The notes: generated by a model from the sequence alone, not told the origin. Positions 7,104-16,371 are shown, counted from the first letter of the stretch. The stretch is 64,000 bases of DNA from Hornefia butyriciproducens (GCF_009695915.1 NZ_VUMZ01000007.1:1-64000); one strand, 5' to 3'. Numbers and translations: made by a program.

Positions 7104-8606
7104 GGCGTCGCTGCGGTAGACATAGTTGTCAAAGGTCAGTGCCATTTCGTTCTGTCCGTCGTCGCAGGAAACGGTTTTTCCGTCTTCCCGGATCTTGAAC
7201 AGATGCTCGCTCTTGTCCGTCCTCTGATAGGTCTTGTTGGTCTTCGTCTCGCGGATGGTGTAGGTTCCGTATGGAAGATCATCCGGAAGGGTCTCTGCCG
7301 TGTAGGCCTTTTTTGCTTCATTCCAGTGAACGGTGATCTTCCCCATATCCTCACCGGACTTTACACGCTTGACTTTTCCGGAATCAATCAGATCCTTCTT
7401 TGAGGAAATGGCCTTCCAGTCCACTTTGTTTTCTGGACTTCCGATATCACTGCGGACCAGCACATCGTGACCGGATACGTTTTTGATGGTCATCTCGATC
7501 CCGTTCAGATCAGCACCGCCGAGTGCCTCTGATTTCTTCAGCTCCTTGTCCCGCTTTACGATCTGAACGCCGCCACGCTGAATTTCTTCCTTCACCGGAT
7601 CCGAAGTGATGTCGATGATTTCTCCGTCTTTTCGGATGCTGATGGCTCTGGACCATTTCTCATTCAGAAGATATCCGGAAGGCGCTTTGGTCTCTTTCAC
7701 CAGATAATCGCCGTAGGGCAGGGCGTCGGCAGAAGACTTCGCAAGGCCGTTCTTGTCCGTCCTGATTGTAACGGCCGCTTCTCCCTGGTTGATTTTCTTC
7801 TCTCCGAGGAAAACGGCATGACCGCTTTTGTTAAATGCGGTGAATTCCGCGCCTTCCAGCGATGCATCTCCCTGTGCGTACGGTTCATCCAGATCATTAT
7901 CGATCTTCTGCAGGCGGAATCCGCCCCGGATATCCTCCAGATATCCCGCCACCATGTCCTGCACGCCGCTCATGGTGCTGATGAACACCTTGAAATTTCC
8001 CGGGATGGCCCCATCTTTTTCCGAATCCGCATTCCAGAGTCCGTCACCCAGCCTCTTCGCCTTTATCCAGATATCCCCAAGGCCGGAAGCCTTCGTTCCT
8101 CCCCAGGTCGCCATATCGGAGGGTCTTCCTTCGTAAACATATGCCATGGCCAGATGAGCGATGGCCCAGTCTTTGGTGAAATTTCCGGTGTAGTATGCGC
8201 CTTTGATGTTGCTGATATTCTTCTCGTATCCTGGGTAGGACGGGGAGTAGAACACGATGTTTCTGAGGGCATTCCATTTTCCTTTGTCGTCGGAATCGGT
8301 GATCACTTTGTCTACCGTGACCTTTCCGGTGGGCGGCGATGCCTTGGCCGGCTGGACGCAGTAGGTATATCTGCTTCCCAGCCCGTCTCCCAGGTCGCAT
8401 TTTCTGGAATTGCTGTAGCCTCCGTCACCGGAGCCGTAGGTGATCCTGCCACCGTCAGTGACCGTATAGCTGCTTCCCACCTTGCCGGTGAATGCGCTGG
8501 CCGTTTCCGTCATCGCAGGAAGGGCGGATCCCAGTACCATCATGGATGCAAAGGCGATGGTGAGCAGCTGCTTGAATTTCTGCTTGAGCTCTGTTTTTCT
8601 GTTCAA
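7101..8606 (-). CDS. N-terminal half of VaFE/thioester-type surface protein, ended by premature TAG
   Basis: A 501-residue product with a signal peptide (basic start, hydrophobic core LLTIAFASMMVLGSALPAM, cleavage likely after ETASA), then a thioester-domain-like region containing YTYCVQPAK, whose cysteine could form the internal thioester used for covalent surface adhesion. SpaA-like beta domains follow (GAEFTAFNKSG and the LVKETKAPSGYLLNEKW segment, then YGTYTIRETKT). I chose the TTG start at 8606 because AAAGGAG lies 7 bases upstream and the signal peptide begins right there. The ORF stops at TAG 7101-7103 although coding continues in the same frame for another 450 codons, so this is a nonsense allele, a readthrough site or a sequence error. 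Confidence 0.8.
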   Translation of the reverse strand: MNRKTELKQKFKQLLTIAFASMMVLGSALPAMTETASAFTGKVGSSYTVTDGGRITYGSGDGGYSNSRKCDLGDGLGSRYTYCVQPAKASPPTGKVTVDKVITDSDDKGKWNALRNIVFYSPSYPGYEKNISNIKGAYYTGNFTKDWAIAHLAMAYVYEGRPSDMATWGGTKASGLGDIWIKAKRLGDGLWNADSEKDGAIPGNFKVFISTMSGVQDMVAGYLEDIRGGFRLQKIDNDLDEPYAQGDASLEGAEFTAFNKSGHAVFLGEKKINQGEAAVTIRTDKNGLAKSSADALPYGDYLVKETKAPSGYLLNEKWSRAISIRKDGEIIDITSDPVKEEIQRGGVQIVKRDKELKKSEALGGADLNGIEMTIKNVSGHDVLVRSDIGSPENKVDWKAISSKKDLIDSGKVKRVKSGEDMGKITVHWNEAKKAYTAETLPDDLPYGTYTIRETKTNKTYQRTDKSEHLFKIREDGKTVSCDDGQNEMALTFDNYVYRSDA

Positions 8607-8716
8607 AGCATTTCTCCTTTCCGTTTCATGGCAATCGCAGAAAAATTCACCAAATCGCAGATTCGGGAATTTCTTGCGGCTAACCTTCATCGGCGCTGAA
8701 GCGCCGTGATAGGGCA

Positions 8717-8746
8717 AGCAAAAACGCCTGTGCTTTCACACAGACG
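8717..8746 (-). terminator. Terminator after parB
   Basis: On the minus strand CGTCTGTG-TGAAAG-CACAGGCG forms an 8-bp stem followed by TTTTT. It lies about 110 bp past the parB stop and just ahead of the surface-protein gene, separating the two transcripts. Confidence 0.7.
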
Positions 8747-8857
8747 TCTCAGCTTGCCTCTCTTCTTTTGAGTAATTTTTCTTCTTCGGGTAGTAACTGG
8801 TAGTAAATAAAGGGAGGGTTACAGGGAGGGAAAATTGGGAGTGCGTACTCCCGCATT

Positions 8858-9796
8858 TTACCGCTCCTGATCCCTTGCTTTTCGCTGGAGGAAGCGGTTG
8901 TAGTGCTCCATAGCTGCCGCAACAAAATCCTCCCGTTTGGACAGCGGCAGGTCCCTTGGAAAAAGTTTTGCGATCCGGTCTCCCCGGAAGACGATGCGCT
9001 CCTTCTGGTTGGGCTTTTCCTCCAGCATTATTGCCTCGATGGATTCCGGTGTCAGTTTGCTTTCCGTAGCCATTTTTCTCATCCTGATCGCTTGAGAATG
9101 GGTAGGAGTGCACTGCTCCATATCGATGCAGTTGAAGATATCTTCCTGAATATCTTTCGGGATATATGACAGTTCAACTGCCGGGCGGAGGGCTATGTTC
9201 CCTTCATCCACCATTTCCAGAAGCTCCGGAATCAGTTCGGTGAGGCGGATATATCGATAAATCTGTGCCTGGCTGTCACCAACGTCTTTGGACAACTTCA
9301 GACCGGATCTTAACTTTTTATCCAGTGGAGAAAAAGTTAAGTCACTACGTTTTCCCTGCCTATTCATCGCCTCCAGCCTCATCTTGTAAGCGAATGCTTT
9401 CTCACTTGGAAGAATCGTTGTTCTCTGAAAGTTGGATTCCACCATGAATACTGTGGCTTCATCCCGGTCCATTTCTACGACGTCGCATCGGAGAGTAGGG
9501 AGTCCGGCCAGCTCGCAGGCTCTTTTTCTCCGGTGTCCTGACAGCAGCTCATACCGCCCGTCTTCCTTTTTCCGTACCGTAGCGGGAGTAATGATCCCGT
9601 TGATTCGAACGCTTTCCACAAGATTCATCATATCTTCATCATCCCGGACCTTGAAGGGATGATCCGGGAAGGGATCGATCTCTGTCAGCGGAATTTCGTA
9701 GATCCGCTTGAGTTTAGCGTCCTCCCGTTCTTCTTGAGAGGAAAACAGTTCATCGAGTGAGGGAAACTGTATCTCTTCTCTTTTCTCTTTCGCCAC
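8858..9796 (-). CDS. parB: ParB/RepB-type partition protein
   Basis: A 312-residue ParB-family protein. Residues 35-130 hold the ParB N-terminal (CTPase) fold with GIITPATVRK, LLSGHRRKRACELAG and the ESNFQRTTILPSEKAFAYK stretch; a helix-turn-helix follows around residues 180-215 (SQAQIYRYIRLTELIPELL). It would bind parS-like sites near the element and load with ParA to segregate it while extrachromosomal. It overlaps parA by 47 bp, a coupled pair. This copy differs from a chromosomal Spo0J by its element neighbourhood and C-terminal region, so it probably serves the mobile element rather than the chromosome. Confidence 0.9.
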   Translation of the reverse strand: MAKEKREEIQFPSLDELFSSQEEREDAKLKRIYEIPLTEIDPFPDHPFKVRDDEDMMNLVESVRINGIITPATVRKKEDGRYELLSGHRRKRACELAGLPTLRCDVVEMDRDEATVFMVESNFQRTTILPSEKAFAYKMRLEAMNRQGKRSDLTFSPLDKKLRSGLKLSKDVGDSQAQIYRYIRLTELIPELLEMVDEGNIALRPAVELSYIPKDIQEDIFNCIDMEQCTPTHSQAIRMRKMATESKLTPESIEAIMLEEKPNQKERIVFRGDRIAKLFPRDLPLSKREDFVAAAMEHYNRFLQRKARDQER

Positions 9797-10574
9797 AGCG
9801 GATCACCTCCTTCGTCAATGCTTCATAAGCTTTCGCCACCTTTCCGTTTCCGTCATAGTCAAAGATACTCTGCCCGGATTTTGCCGCTTCTGCTGCCTTC
9901 ACCGCCACCGGGATCTGGGTATCGAAGATCCGGATTGCCATTCCGTAATGGGTCCGGATGCTGCTGATCACATCTCTTGCCAGGTTGGTCCGGTTGTCCA
10001 CCAGCGTCATGACAATGCCGCCGATCTTCAGGTCCGGATTGGTGTGTGTCTTGACCCGGTCGATGCTCTTCATCAGCTGCGTCATTCCTTTGGCAGGAAG
10101 ATACTGGGCCTGCACCGGGATGATCACTTTATCCGCAGCGGTCAGCGCATTGATGGTGATCATGCCTAATGACGGCATGCAATCGATCAGAATATATTCG
10201 TAGTTTTTCTTTACCGATTGGAGAAGGTTATCCAGCACCTTTTCTCTGCTCATGGCGTTGACCAGACTGACTTCCATAGAAGAAAGATCCAGATTGGACG
10301 GGATCAGATCCACGCCTTCCTCGTGATGAAGGATCGTATCTTCCACGATGGGTTTGCAGTCTTTTGTGACCAGATACATGAGCCTGCCCAGGGATTTCTC
10401 CAGTTCATCCCCGTTCCATCCCAGAGACTGGGTAAGGTCACCCTGTGGATCCGAGTCGACGAGCAGCACCTTCTTTCCGGCTCTGGCAAGACCCACCCCC
10501 AGATTCAGCGCCGTGGTGGTTTTTCCTACGCCGCCTTTCTGATTGCAGATCGCAATGGTTTCGCATTTTGCCAT
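9750..10574 (-). CDS. parA: ParA/Soj-type partition ATPase
   Basis: A 274-residue ParA ATPase with the deviant Walker A motif KGGVGKTTTALNLG at residues 13-26, the Walker A' segment LLVDSDPQGDLT and a Walker B-like ILIDCMPSLG around residue 130. ParA binds nucleoid DNA nonspecifically in the ATP form and is released by ParB, moving the ParB-bound element. No N-terminal DNA-binding domain precedes the ATPase, so this is the short (type Ib/Soj-like) form. The ATG at 10574 follows an AGGTTAGGA sequence; the end overlaps parB by 47 bp. Confidence 0.93.
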   Translation of the reverse strand: MAKCETIAICNQKGGVGKTTTALNLGVGLARAGKKVLLVDSDPQGDLTQSLGWNGDELEKSLGRLMYLVTKDCKPIVEDTILHHEEGVDLIPSNLDLSSMEVSLVNAMSREKVLDNLLQSVKKNYEYILIDCMPSLGMITINALTAADKVIIPVQAQYLPAKGMTQLMKSIDRVKTHTNPDLKIGGIVMTLVDNRTNLARDVISSIRTHYGMAIRIFDTQIPVAVKAAEAAKSGQSIFDYDGNGKVAKAYEALTKEVIRCGEREKRRDTVSLTR

Positions 10575-10584
10575 TCCTAACCTC

Positions 10585-11016
10585 CTAACTCAGCAGCTTC
10601 TGGTCCTTGCTGGGAAACATGTCACGAAGCCAGCCTTCCACGCAGTACCAGTCAACATATCCGTCATCAAAGAATGAATCTGCAAATGCTTCGCAGGCAT
10701 CAGGAACTTCACTGATGCAGTAATCCAGTGCCTCCATTTCCGCTGCAGCGGATTCCATCCCATTCTGGCGGAAGATCCTGCCGAGAAGTGCGATCATAGC
10801 GTCCGGTTCATCCGAACAGGCCTCTGTTTCCAGTTTGCGTACGATCTCCAGGATCACTTCCTCATCCATTTCTTCGGTCATCTCAGCAAAATGCTCTGCA
10901 GCTCTCCTGGCCAGTGCATCCACTAACGGACAGCCTGCACAGCTTTCTGTTTCACGGGCTCCGGTTTCTCCCAGCCCCATCGCAATAATTTTCATTGTTT
11001 CCTTTGTTGTAGTCAT
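10585..11016 (-). CDS. Unknown acidic protein upstream of parA
   Basis: A 143-residue, strongly acidic protein, with many Glu and Asp, three cysteines in the segment ESCAGCPLVDAL and one or two later. It appears all-helical (VILEIVRKLETEA, AMIALLGRIFRQNG) and has no signal peptide or membrane helix. I do not recognise the family. It is 10 bp upstream of parA in the same orientation and so is probably co-transcribed with parAB; the ATG at 11016 follows GAAAGGATAAGAG. The acidic composition would also fit a DNA-mimic or anti-restriction role, which is speculation. Confidence 0.65.
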   Translation of the reverse strand: MTTTKETMKIIAMGLGETGARETESCAGCPLVDALARRAAEHFAEMTEEMDEEVILEIVRKLETEACSDEPDAMIALLGRIFRQNGMESAAAEMEALDYCISEVPDACEAFADSFFDDGYVDWYCVEGWLRDMFPSKDQKLLS

Positions 11017-11042
11017 CTCTTATCCTTTCTCCGAAAGTCGGA

Positions 11043-11076
11043 TAGAAAAATAACCCCGCACCGGATTGTGCAGGGT
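11043..11076 (-). terminator. Terminator between two element genes
   Basis: On the minus strand CCCTGCAC-AATCCG-GTGCGGGG forms an 8-bp stem with one G-U pair, followed by TTATTTTTCT. It lies 33 bp after the stop of the 47-residue gene and before the 143-residue gene. Confidence 0.65.
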
Positions 11077-11108
11077 CATGTATTCAGCTTTCGGCTGAAA
11101 GGATAAAC

Positions 11109-11252
11109 TTAATCGTCAAGAAATTTTACAAGAAGATCGTCGATGGCATCGGTGTAGCGGTTCTCCTGTATCAGCTTGTTTTTCATTTCGATCAGGCAAA
11201 GGACGATGATCCTGCGCTCATCGTAGCTCAGCTTATATTTGTTTCCGAACAT
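11109..11252 (-). CDS. Small helical protein at the element end
   Basis: A 47-residue protein beginning MFGNKYKLSYDERRIIVLCL and continuing as one or two amphipathic helices. Its ATG at 11252 has GGAGGGCAGAAAG in front. A 5' in-frame extension exists but lacks a ribosome binding site. Short proteins of this kind are common at the edges of Clostridial conjugative elements; function unknown. It is the last element gene before the guaA junction. Confidence 0.6.
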   Translation of the reverse strand: MFGNKYKLSYDERRIIVLCLIEMKNKLIQENRYTDAIDDLLVKFLDD

Positions 11253-11572
11253 CTTTCTGCCCTCCTTTTTCATTATCATAGGGGAGAATCGTTCATTCGG
11301 CAATTATGCGAATGAGGCAGTAATGTGAAATGATACCGCCGGTCAGACTGTCGTGAGGCCCTGCGAGCAGCAGGATTTTTTCTGCATGTACGTTTGCCGC
11401 AGCAGGCGCTCCGTGATATAAAAAAAGTGATGAACACATTGGTTTTTCAATGTATCCACCACTTTGGCCAATCTATGAAATTATAGTATCAAATCAGTAT
11501 CACGCGTTTTTTTCCAGTCGCTGTCCCGGTTGAAATTTCAATGGAAGCAGGAATATGGCAAACCGCTTGCGC
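11253..11572. other. Non-coding junction between mobile element and guaA 3' end; candidate attachment region
   Basis: No gene is visible in these 320 bp. They contain a hairpin with a T-run near 11418-11465, and the two direct copies of AGTATCA within TAGTATCAAATCAGTATCACG at 11483-11503. The 3' end of guaA is a known insertion target for tyrosine-recombinase elements, and everything to the left is element cargo, so one attachment site probably overlaps the last codons of guaA near 11573-11600. The partner copy would lie left of the window and cannot be checked here. Confidence 0.5.
11418..11465 (-). terminator. Candidate terminator downstream of guaA
   Basis: On the minus strand AAAGTGGTGGATACATTG pairs with CAATGTGTTCATCACTTT through a long stem with G-U pairs and a 6-base loop, followed by TTTTT. 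It lies about 107 bp past guaA. If the insertion point is at guaA's end, the terminator belongs to the element. Confidence 0.65.
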
Positions 11573-13114
11573 CTACTCCATCTCGATCGTCCCCGGGGGC
11601 TTGCTCGTCAGGTCGTAGAATACGCGGTTGACGTGATCGACTTCATTGACGATGCGGTTCATGCATTTCTGGAGGACTTCCCAGGGAATCTGTGCGGCCT
11701 CGGCGGTCATGAAATCGGAGGTGGTGACGCCGCGGAGGGCGATGGCGTAATCATAGGTCCGGAAATCGCCCATGACTCCGACGGACCGCATGTTGGTCAG
11801 AGCGGCGAAGTACTGGCTGACCTGCCGGTCCAGCCCGGCCGCCGCGATTTCTTCCCGGTAGATCGCATCCGCGTCCTGCACGATCTTAACCTTTTCGGCT
11901 GTAACCTCGCCGATGATGCGGATTCCCAGTCCGGGTCCCGGGAAAGGCTGACGGAACACCAGCTCCTCCGGAATCCCCAGCTCCAGCCCGGCCTGCCGCA
12001 CCTCGTCCTTGAAGAGCATCCGCAGGGGCTCAATGATTTCTTTGAAATCCACGTGGTCCGGAAGTCCGCCGACATTGTGGTGAGACTTGATGACTGCGGA
12101 TTTTCCGAGTCCGCTCTCGATCACATCCGGATAGATCGTGCCCTGTACCAGGTAATCCACAGCGCCGATTTTGCGCGCTTCCTCTTCAAAGACCCGGATG
12201 AACTCTTCGCCGATGATCTTCCGTTTCTGCTCCGGCTCCGTCACGCCGGCCAGGGCTTTGTAGAAGCGTTCACGGGCGTCGACATGCACAAAATTAAGGT
12301 CGTAGGGTCCCTCCGGGCCGAACACGCGGTCGACGGAAGCGCCCTCGTCCTTGCGGAGCAGTCCGTGATCCACAAAGACACAGGTCAGCTGTTTTCCGAT
12401 AGCCTTAGACATCATGACCGCCGCCACAGAGGAATCCACGCCGCCTGACAGCGCGCACAGAGCCCGTCCGCTGCCGACCTTTTCGCGAATCTCATTGATC
12501 GTCCGTTCCACGAAATCGTCCATGCGCCAGTCGCCGCTGCAGCCGCAGGCGTCCAGAACAAATGCGGAAAGGACCTTCATGCCCTCTGCAGAATGCGTGA
12601 CCTCAGGATGAAACTGCGTCGCATACAGCTTGCGTGAATCATCCTCCATCGCCGCCACAGGACAGACCGGCGTAGACGCCGTTATACGGAAGCCTTCCGG
12701 CGGTTCCGCGATATAATCCGTGTGGCTCATCCAGGCTACTGTCCGCGATGATACATCACCGAACAAACGGCCGCTCTGATCGATGTCCACATCAGTCTTT
12801 CCGTATTCACTTACCGGTGCAGTGGCCACCTTTCCGCCCAAGCTCCAGGCCATGAGCTGCGCTCCGTAACAGATTCCCAGAATCGGCACACCCGCCTCAA
12901 ACAGGGCTTTGTCGTAGTGCGGCGAACTCATGTCGTAAACACTGTTCGGACCGCCCGTCAGAATGATTCCGCGGGGATTCTTTGCCAGCAGCTCCGAAAG
13001 CGGCGTCGTGTAGGAATGCACCTCGCAGTATACATTACATTCACGCACGCGTCTTGCGATCAGCTGATTGTACTGTCCGCCGAAATCCAGTACGATAACC
13101 AGTTCCTTTTCCAT
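11573..13114 (-). CDS. guaA: GMP synthase (glutamine-hydrolysing)
   Basis: A 513-residue GMP synthetase converting XMP, glutamine and ATP to GMP. The glutamine amidotransferase domain (residues 1-195) has the catalytic GICYGAQ motif with Cys82 and the FHPEVTHS histidine/glutamate pair. The ATP pyrophosphatase domain has the P-loop [14 protein letters not shown] near residue 227, and the C-terminal dimerisation domain ends [11 protein letters not shown] chose the ATG at 13114 since AAGGAG lies upstream and the family starts there. guaB lies 117 bp upstream in the same orientation, so GMP synthesis from IMP is encoded in two adjacent genes. The mobile element lies just beyond its stop. Confidence 0.97.
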   Translation of the reverse strand: MEKELVIVLDFGGQYNQLIARRVRECNVYCEVHSYTTPLSELLAKNPRGIILTGGPNSVYDMSSPHYDKALFEAGVPILGICYGAQLMAWSLGGKVATAPVSEYGKTDVDIDQSGRLFGDVSSRTVAWMSHTDYIAEPPEGFRITASTPVCPVAAMEDDSRKLYATQFHPEVTHSAEGMKVLSAFVLDACGCSGDWRMDDFVERTINEIREKVGSGRALCALSGGVDSSVAAVMMSKAIGKQLTCVFVDHGLLRKDEGASVDRVFGPEGPYDLNFVHVDARERFYKALAGVTEPEQKRKIIGEEFIRVFEEEARKIGAVDYLVQGTIYPDVIESGLGKSAVIKSHHNVGGLPDHVDFKEIIEPLRMLFKDEVRQAGLELGIPEELVFRQPFPGPGLGIRIIGEVTAEKVKIVQDADAIYREEIAAAGLDRQVSQYFAALTNMRSVGVMGDFRTYDYAIALRGVTTSDFMTAEAAQIPWEVLQKCMNRIVNEVDHVNRVFYDLTSKPPGTIEME

Positions 13115-13231
13115 AAATAAGATACTCCTTCTATACTTGTGCTGTTTGCCGCGCGGGCTTATGAACAAGTGAACTCCGCGGCCGTATCGGCTGCGAAGTT
13201 CAGTTATGCGGGCGATGCCCGTCCGTTTACT

Positions 13232-14740
13232 TTATCGGTTTCCGCCCTGTGAGGTGTCTCTCAGAATCACATCGTGCGCGCCGCCTTCGACAATCGAGGT
13301 TGCGGACACCAGTGTGATCTTGGCGTTCTCCTGCAGGTCTCGTATGCTGGTGGCCCCCACGTTGCACATGGTGGACTTCACTTTTGTCATAGAGAGATTG
13401 ACATTATCATGCAGGGAGCCGGCGTAGGGAACATAGGAATCCACGCCCTCCTCGAACTTCATGCGGGGATCGCCTCCCAGATCGTAGCGCTGCCAGTTGC
13501 GGGCACGGTTGGAGCCTTCGCCCCAGTACTCTTTGACGTAGCTTCCGTTGACGTTCAGCTTGCTGGTGGGTGACTCGTCGAAACGGGCGAAATACCGGCC
13601 CATCATCAGGAAGTCTGCACCCATGGCCAGAGCCAGCGTCATATGGTAGTCATAGACGATGCCCCCGTCCGAGCAGAGGGGGATATAGACGCCGGTCCTC
13701 TGGAAGTATTCGTCCCGGGCCGCGGCAACCTCAATGACCGCGGTCGCCTGTCCGCGGCCGATACCCTTCTGCTCCCGTGTGATACAGATGCTGCCGCCAC
13801 CGATGCCGATTTTAACAAAGTCAGCACCCGCCTCGGCAAGATAGTAGAATCCTTCTTTATCCACCACGTTGCCTGCGCCGATCTTGACATCGTCGCCGTA
13901 TTTCTTGCGTACCCAAGCAAGGCATTCGCTCTGCCACTCACTGTATCCCTCTGAGGAATCGATGCAGAGAACATCCGCGCCCGCGTCCACAACCGCGGGA
14001 ATCCGTTCTTCATAGTCCCGGGTATTGACGCCCGCGCCGACGATGTAGCTCTTATGAGCGTCCAGAAGCTCATTCTTGTTTGCTTTGTGAGCGTCGTAGT
14101 CCTTGCGGAATACAAAATATGTCAGTCTCTGGTTATCGTCCACCACAGGCACAGCGTTCAGCTTGTTGTCCCAGAGGATGTCGTTCGCCTCGCTGAGGGT
14201 GCATCCGTCCGGCGCCGTAATGAGCTTGTCGAAGGGTGTCATGAACTCGCTGATCGGCGTAGAGGGATCCATCCGGCTGACTCTGTAGTCACGGCTGGTA
14301 ACCATGCCGACCATTTTCCCTTCCGCCGTTCCGTCCTCGGTGATGGCGATGGTGGAATGCCCGCTTCTCTTCTTGAGATCGACCACATCCTGCATCGTCT
14401 GATCCGGCCTGAGATTGCTGTCACTTCTGACGAATCCGGATTTATATGTCTTGGCCCTCTTAACCATCGCGGCTTCCTCTTCCACCGGCTGAGAGTTGTA
14501 GATAAACGAGATCCCTCCCTCCTTCGCCAGCGCGACTGCCATATTGTCGTCGGATACTGCCTGCATAACGGCCGAAACCAGCGGAATGTTCGCTGAGAGC
14601 GGTGGTTCCTCGCCTTTTCTGAATTTCACAATAGGTGTTTTCAGTGAAACATTTTCGACGGTCATTTCCTTTGTTGTCAGACCAGGGACCAGAAGATACT
14701 CGTTGAACGTTCTGGATGGTTCCTTGTAGAACTGGGCCAT
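13232..14740 (-). CDS. guaB: IMP dehydrogenase, Tritrichomonas foetus-type
   Basis: This 502-residue protein oxidises IMP to XMP with NAD+. It has the (beta/alpha)8 barrel with active-site loop [15 protein letters not shown] (catalytic Cys319), inserted CBS domains around residues 100-220, and a mobile flap with [15 protein letters not shown] (Arg-Tyr dyad). The flap, the 319 numbering of the cysteine and the ending [11 protein letters not shown] match, from memory, the IMP dehydrogenase of the protozoan T. foetus far better than the usual bacterial GuaB. The N-terminus [17 protein letters not shown] also fits. GGAGG precedes the ATG at 14740, and a promoter is visible immediately upstream. 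Confidence 0.95.
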   Translation of the reverse strand: MAQFYKEPSRTFNEYLLVPGLTTKEMTVENVSLKTPIVKFRKGEEPPLSANIPLVSAVMQAVSDDNMAVALAKEGGISFIYNSQPVEEEAAMVKRAKTYKSGFVRSDSNLRPDQTMQDVVDLKKRSGHSTIAITEDGTAEGKMVGMVTSRDYRVSRMDPSTPISEFMTPFDKLITAPDGCTLSEANDILWDNKLNAVPVVDDNQRLTYFVFRKDYDAHKANKNELLDAHKSYIVGAGVNTRDYEERIPAVVDAGADVLCIDSSEGYSEWQSECLAWVRKKYGDDVKIGAGNVVDKEGFYYLAEAGADFVKIGIGGGSICITREQKGIGRGQATAVIEVAAARDEYFQRTGVYIPLCSDGGIVYDYHMTLALAMGADFLMMGRYFARFDESPTSKLNVNGSYVKEYWGEGSNRARNWQRYDLGGDPRMKFEEGVDSYVPYAGSLHDNVNLSMTKVKSTMCNVGATSIRDLQENAKITLVSATSIVEGGAHDVILRDTSQGGNR

Positions 14741-14819
14741 TTTTTTCCTCCTTTTTTTGTTGTCACGACCGACAAATCGTCGTGTTCAGATACTCCTGCT
14801 GTTTTTTATTTTAGCAAAC

Positions 14820-14848
14820 ATTCTATACCATTTCTATACTATTTTCAA
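14820..14848 (-). promoter_or_regulatory. guaB promoter
   Basis: On the minus strand TTGAAA and TAGAAT are separated by 17 bp and lie directly after the stop of the carboxypeptidase gene, about 80 bp before the guaB start. A leader hairpin with arms CACGAC and GTCGTG lies between. No purine riboswitch fold was seen. Confidence 0.65.
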
Positions 14849-16195
14849 CTATTTCGCCAGGAAAAATTCCAGCATGTTTCCACGCTTTGCCTGAATGTAA
14901 TAGCGGTAAATACGGTTCTTCTTCACTCCGGCGTCGGTATAGGTTTCCTCATCGTCTGCTCCGGTGGACGCTATCTTCTTAAAAGTCCCTCCGTCTGAGC
15001 GATAGATGTCATAACCCCTCGCGCCGCTGACCCCGTCCCATTCCAGACGGACGCCGTCTTCCGATGTATAGCCGGCAGTGCTGATCCGGGCGGTATTTAC
15101 CGCGGAAATCCGATTGATTCTGCTGAGCGCCTGCCGGAACAACGCCGTTTTTCCGAGTACGGAATAAACCGCTCCCTTCGCACCCGTGACCTTAGCGGAA
15201 GTGGTCTGCTGCTTCTCCGCCTGCTCGAGTGCTTCCTGCTCATCAATGACATTTCTGGCGTATTCAATCAGTTTGACAGTATCCGGATAACGCTTATTCA
15301 GTTTGTCGTTCATGACGATCGTGTAGATGTAGCGGCCTTTGTATTCAGCCATCTCGATCAGCGAGGCGTTGTCCGCGTCCCAGGTGCCGGTCTTGCCGGC
15401 GATGATATTGTACTTCTCGTAAGGGCGGCGGACCTTCTTGTGTTTTTCGTAGAAGGGATTCGTCGTCGTCACGGTAATCTTGTCGTCATACAGATTGGTG
15501 GGCGGGATCTTGCAGGTTTTCGTCTGGCACACCTTCTGAACAAAGGAATAGCTGAAGCAGGCTCTCGCGATCAGAAGCATGTCGCGAGGCGTGGAATGAC
15601 ATCCTTTCTCGATAAGTCCGTTAGCGTTGGTAAATCTCGTGCCGGTACAGCCCAGAGCCTTTGCTGTCTTGTTCATCAGAGACGCAAACTTCGTTTTACT
15701 GCCGGCGAGATTGCTTCCGAGGGTCGCCGCTGCGTCGTTGGCGGAATGAAGCAGCGTGGCGTAAATAAGATACCGGACCTTCATCTTCTCACCTTTTTTC
15801 AAGTAGAGTTTGCTCTCCATCACCTTTGTGTCTGCCCTTGAGGCGGTGAATACAGTGTCAAGCGTGATTTTTCCGTCGTCGACGGCCTTCATAGTGAGGT
15901 AGACAGTCATCAGTTTGGTGGTGCTCAGGGGATCTAGACGTTCATTGATGTTTTTTTCGTACAAAATCTGATTCGTCCCGCTGCAGAGGACCATCGCGCC
16001 TTCTGCGGACACCTCCGGCTTTTCGGCAGCGGATTCGTAGGTGGAAACCGCAGAACTGGTTCCGTCTGCGGTTTTCGCACGATTCGCAGTACCTGCACCG
16101 CTCTGTGCTGCAAAAATACCGCCCGGCGTCAGCATGACCGTCAGCGCCAGTGCGGCCGCAAGAAGTTTCTGTTTTCTTTTTTTCGTGATATTCAT
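14849..16195 (-). CDS. dacF: D-alanyl-D-alanine carboxypeptidase (peptidase S11) with C-terminal fibronectin-like domain
   Basis: A 448-residue exported penicillin-binding protein that trims the terminal D-alanine from peptidoglycan stem peptides. After a signal peptide (KKRKQKLLAAALALTVML) come the three S11 motifs: STTK with the nucleophile serine near residue 91, SAND near 150, and KTGT near 270. Instead of the usual PBP5-like tail, the C-terminus carries a fibronectin-III-like domain (VRLEWDGVSGARGYDIYRS). The start at 16195 is chosen for the signal peptide; ribosome binding is weak and an upstream ATG is possible. The gene is followed by the guaB promoter. Confidence 0.88.
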   Translation of the reverse strand: MNITKKRKQKLLAAALALTVMLTPGGIFAAQSGAGTANRAKTADGTSSAVSTYESAAEKPEVSAEGAMVLCSGTNQILYEKNINERLDPLSTTKLMTVYLTMKAVDDGKITLDTVFTASRADTKVMESKLYLKKGEKMKVRYLIYATLLHSANDAAATLGSNLAGSKTKFASLMNKTAKALGCTGTRFTNANGLIEKGCHSTPRDMLLIARACFSYSFVQKVCQTKTCKIPPTNLYDDKITVTTTNPFYEKHKKVRRPYEKYNIIAGKTGTWDADNASLIEMAEYKGRYIYTIVMNDKLNKRYPDTVKLIEYARNVIDEQEALEQAEKQQTTSAKVTGAKGAVYSVLGKTALFRQALSRINRISAVNTARISTAGYTSEDGVRLEWDGVSGARGYDIYRSDGGTFKKIASTGADDEETYTDAGVKKNRIYRYYIQAKRGNMLEFFLAK

Positions 16196-16266
16196 GTTAC
16201 CATTATATCGCAGCCGGCGTCTCGTGTCCATATTCAGCTTGATGCGAGTCCTGCGGGCGCATCCAG

Positions 16267-16371
16267 TCGGCGAAGATGCTGAAGGACACATTCAATCGGC
16301 GAGGGTGTCGCCGGATGAAATCAGTCGGCGAAATGTCGAAGGCGAGGCCGTCGCGCACGTTCTATCGGCGA
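16267..16371. repeat. Spaced TCGGCGA micro-repeats
   Basis: TCGGCGA occurs at 16267, 16296, 16325 and 16365, mostly preceded by CAGT/CAAT/TCAGT and followed by AR(A/G). The first three are exactly 29 bp apart. The repeats lie in the intergenic spacer between groEL and the carboxypeptidase gene. Unit length and divergence do not fit CRISPR. Confidence 0.55.

Noticed and set aside
13115-13231. Purine or other riboswitch between guaB and guaA
   Set aside because: Only a simple hairpin (GAACTTCGC / GCGGAGTTC) is present, without conserved riboswitch cores or a T-run.
16267-16371. Possible CRISPR-like spaced repeats
   Set aside because: The shared motif is only 7 bp and spacing changes to 40 bp at the last copy; no cas genes.
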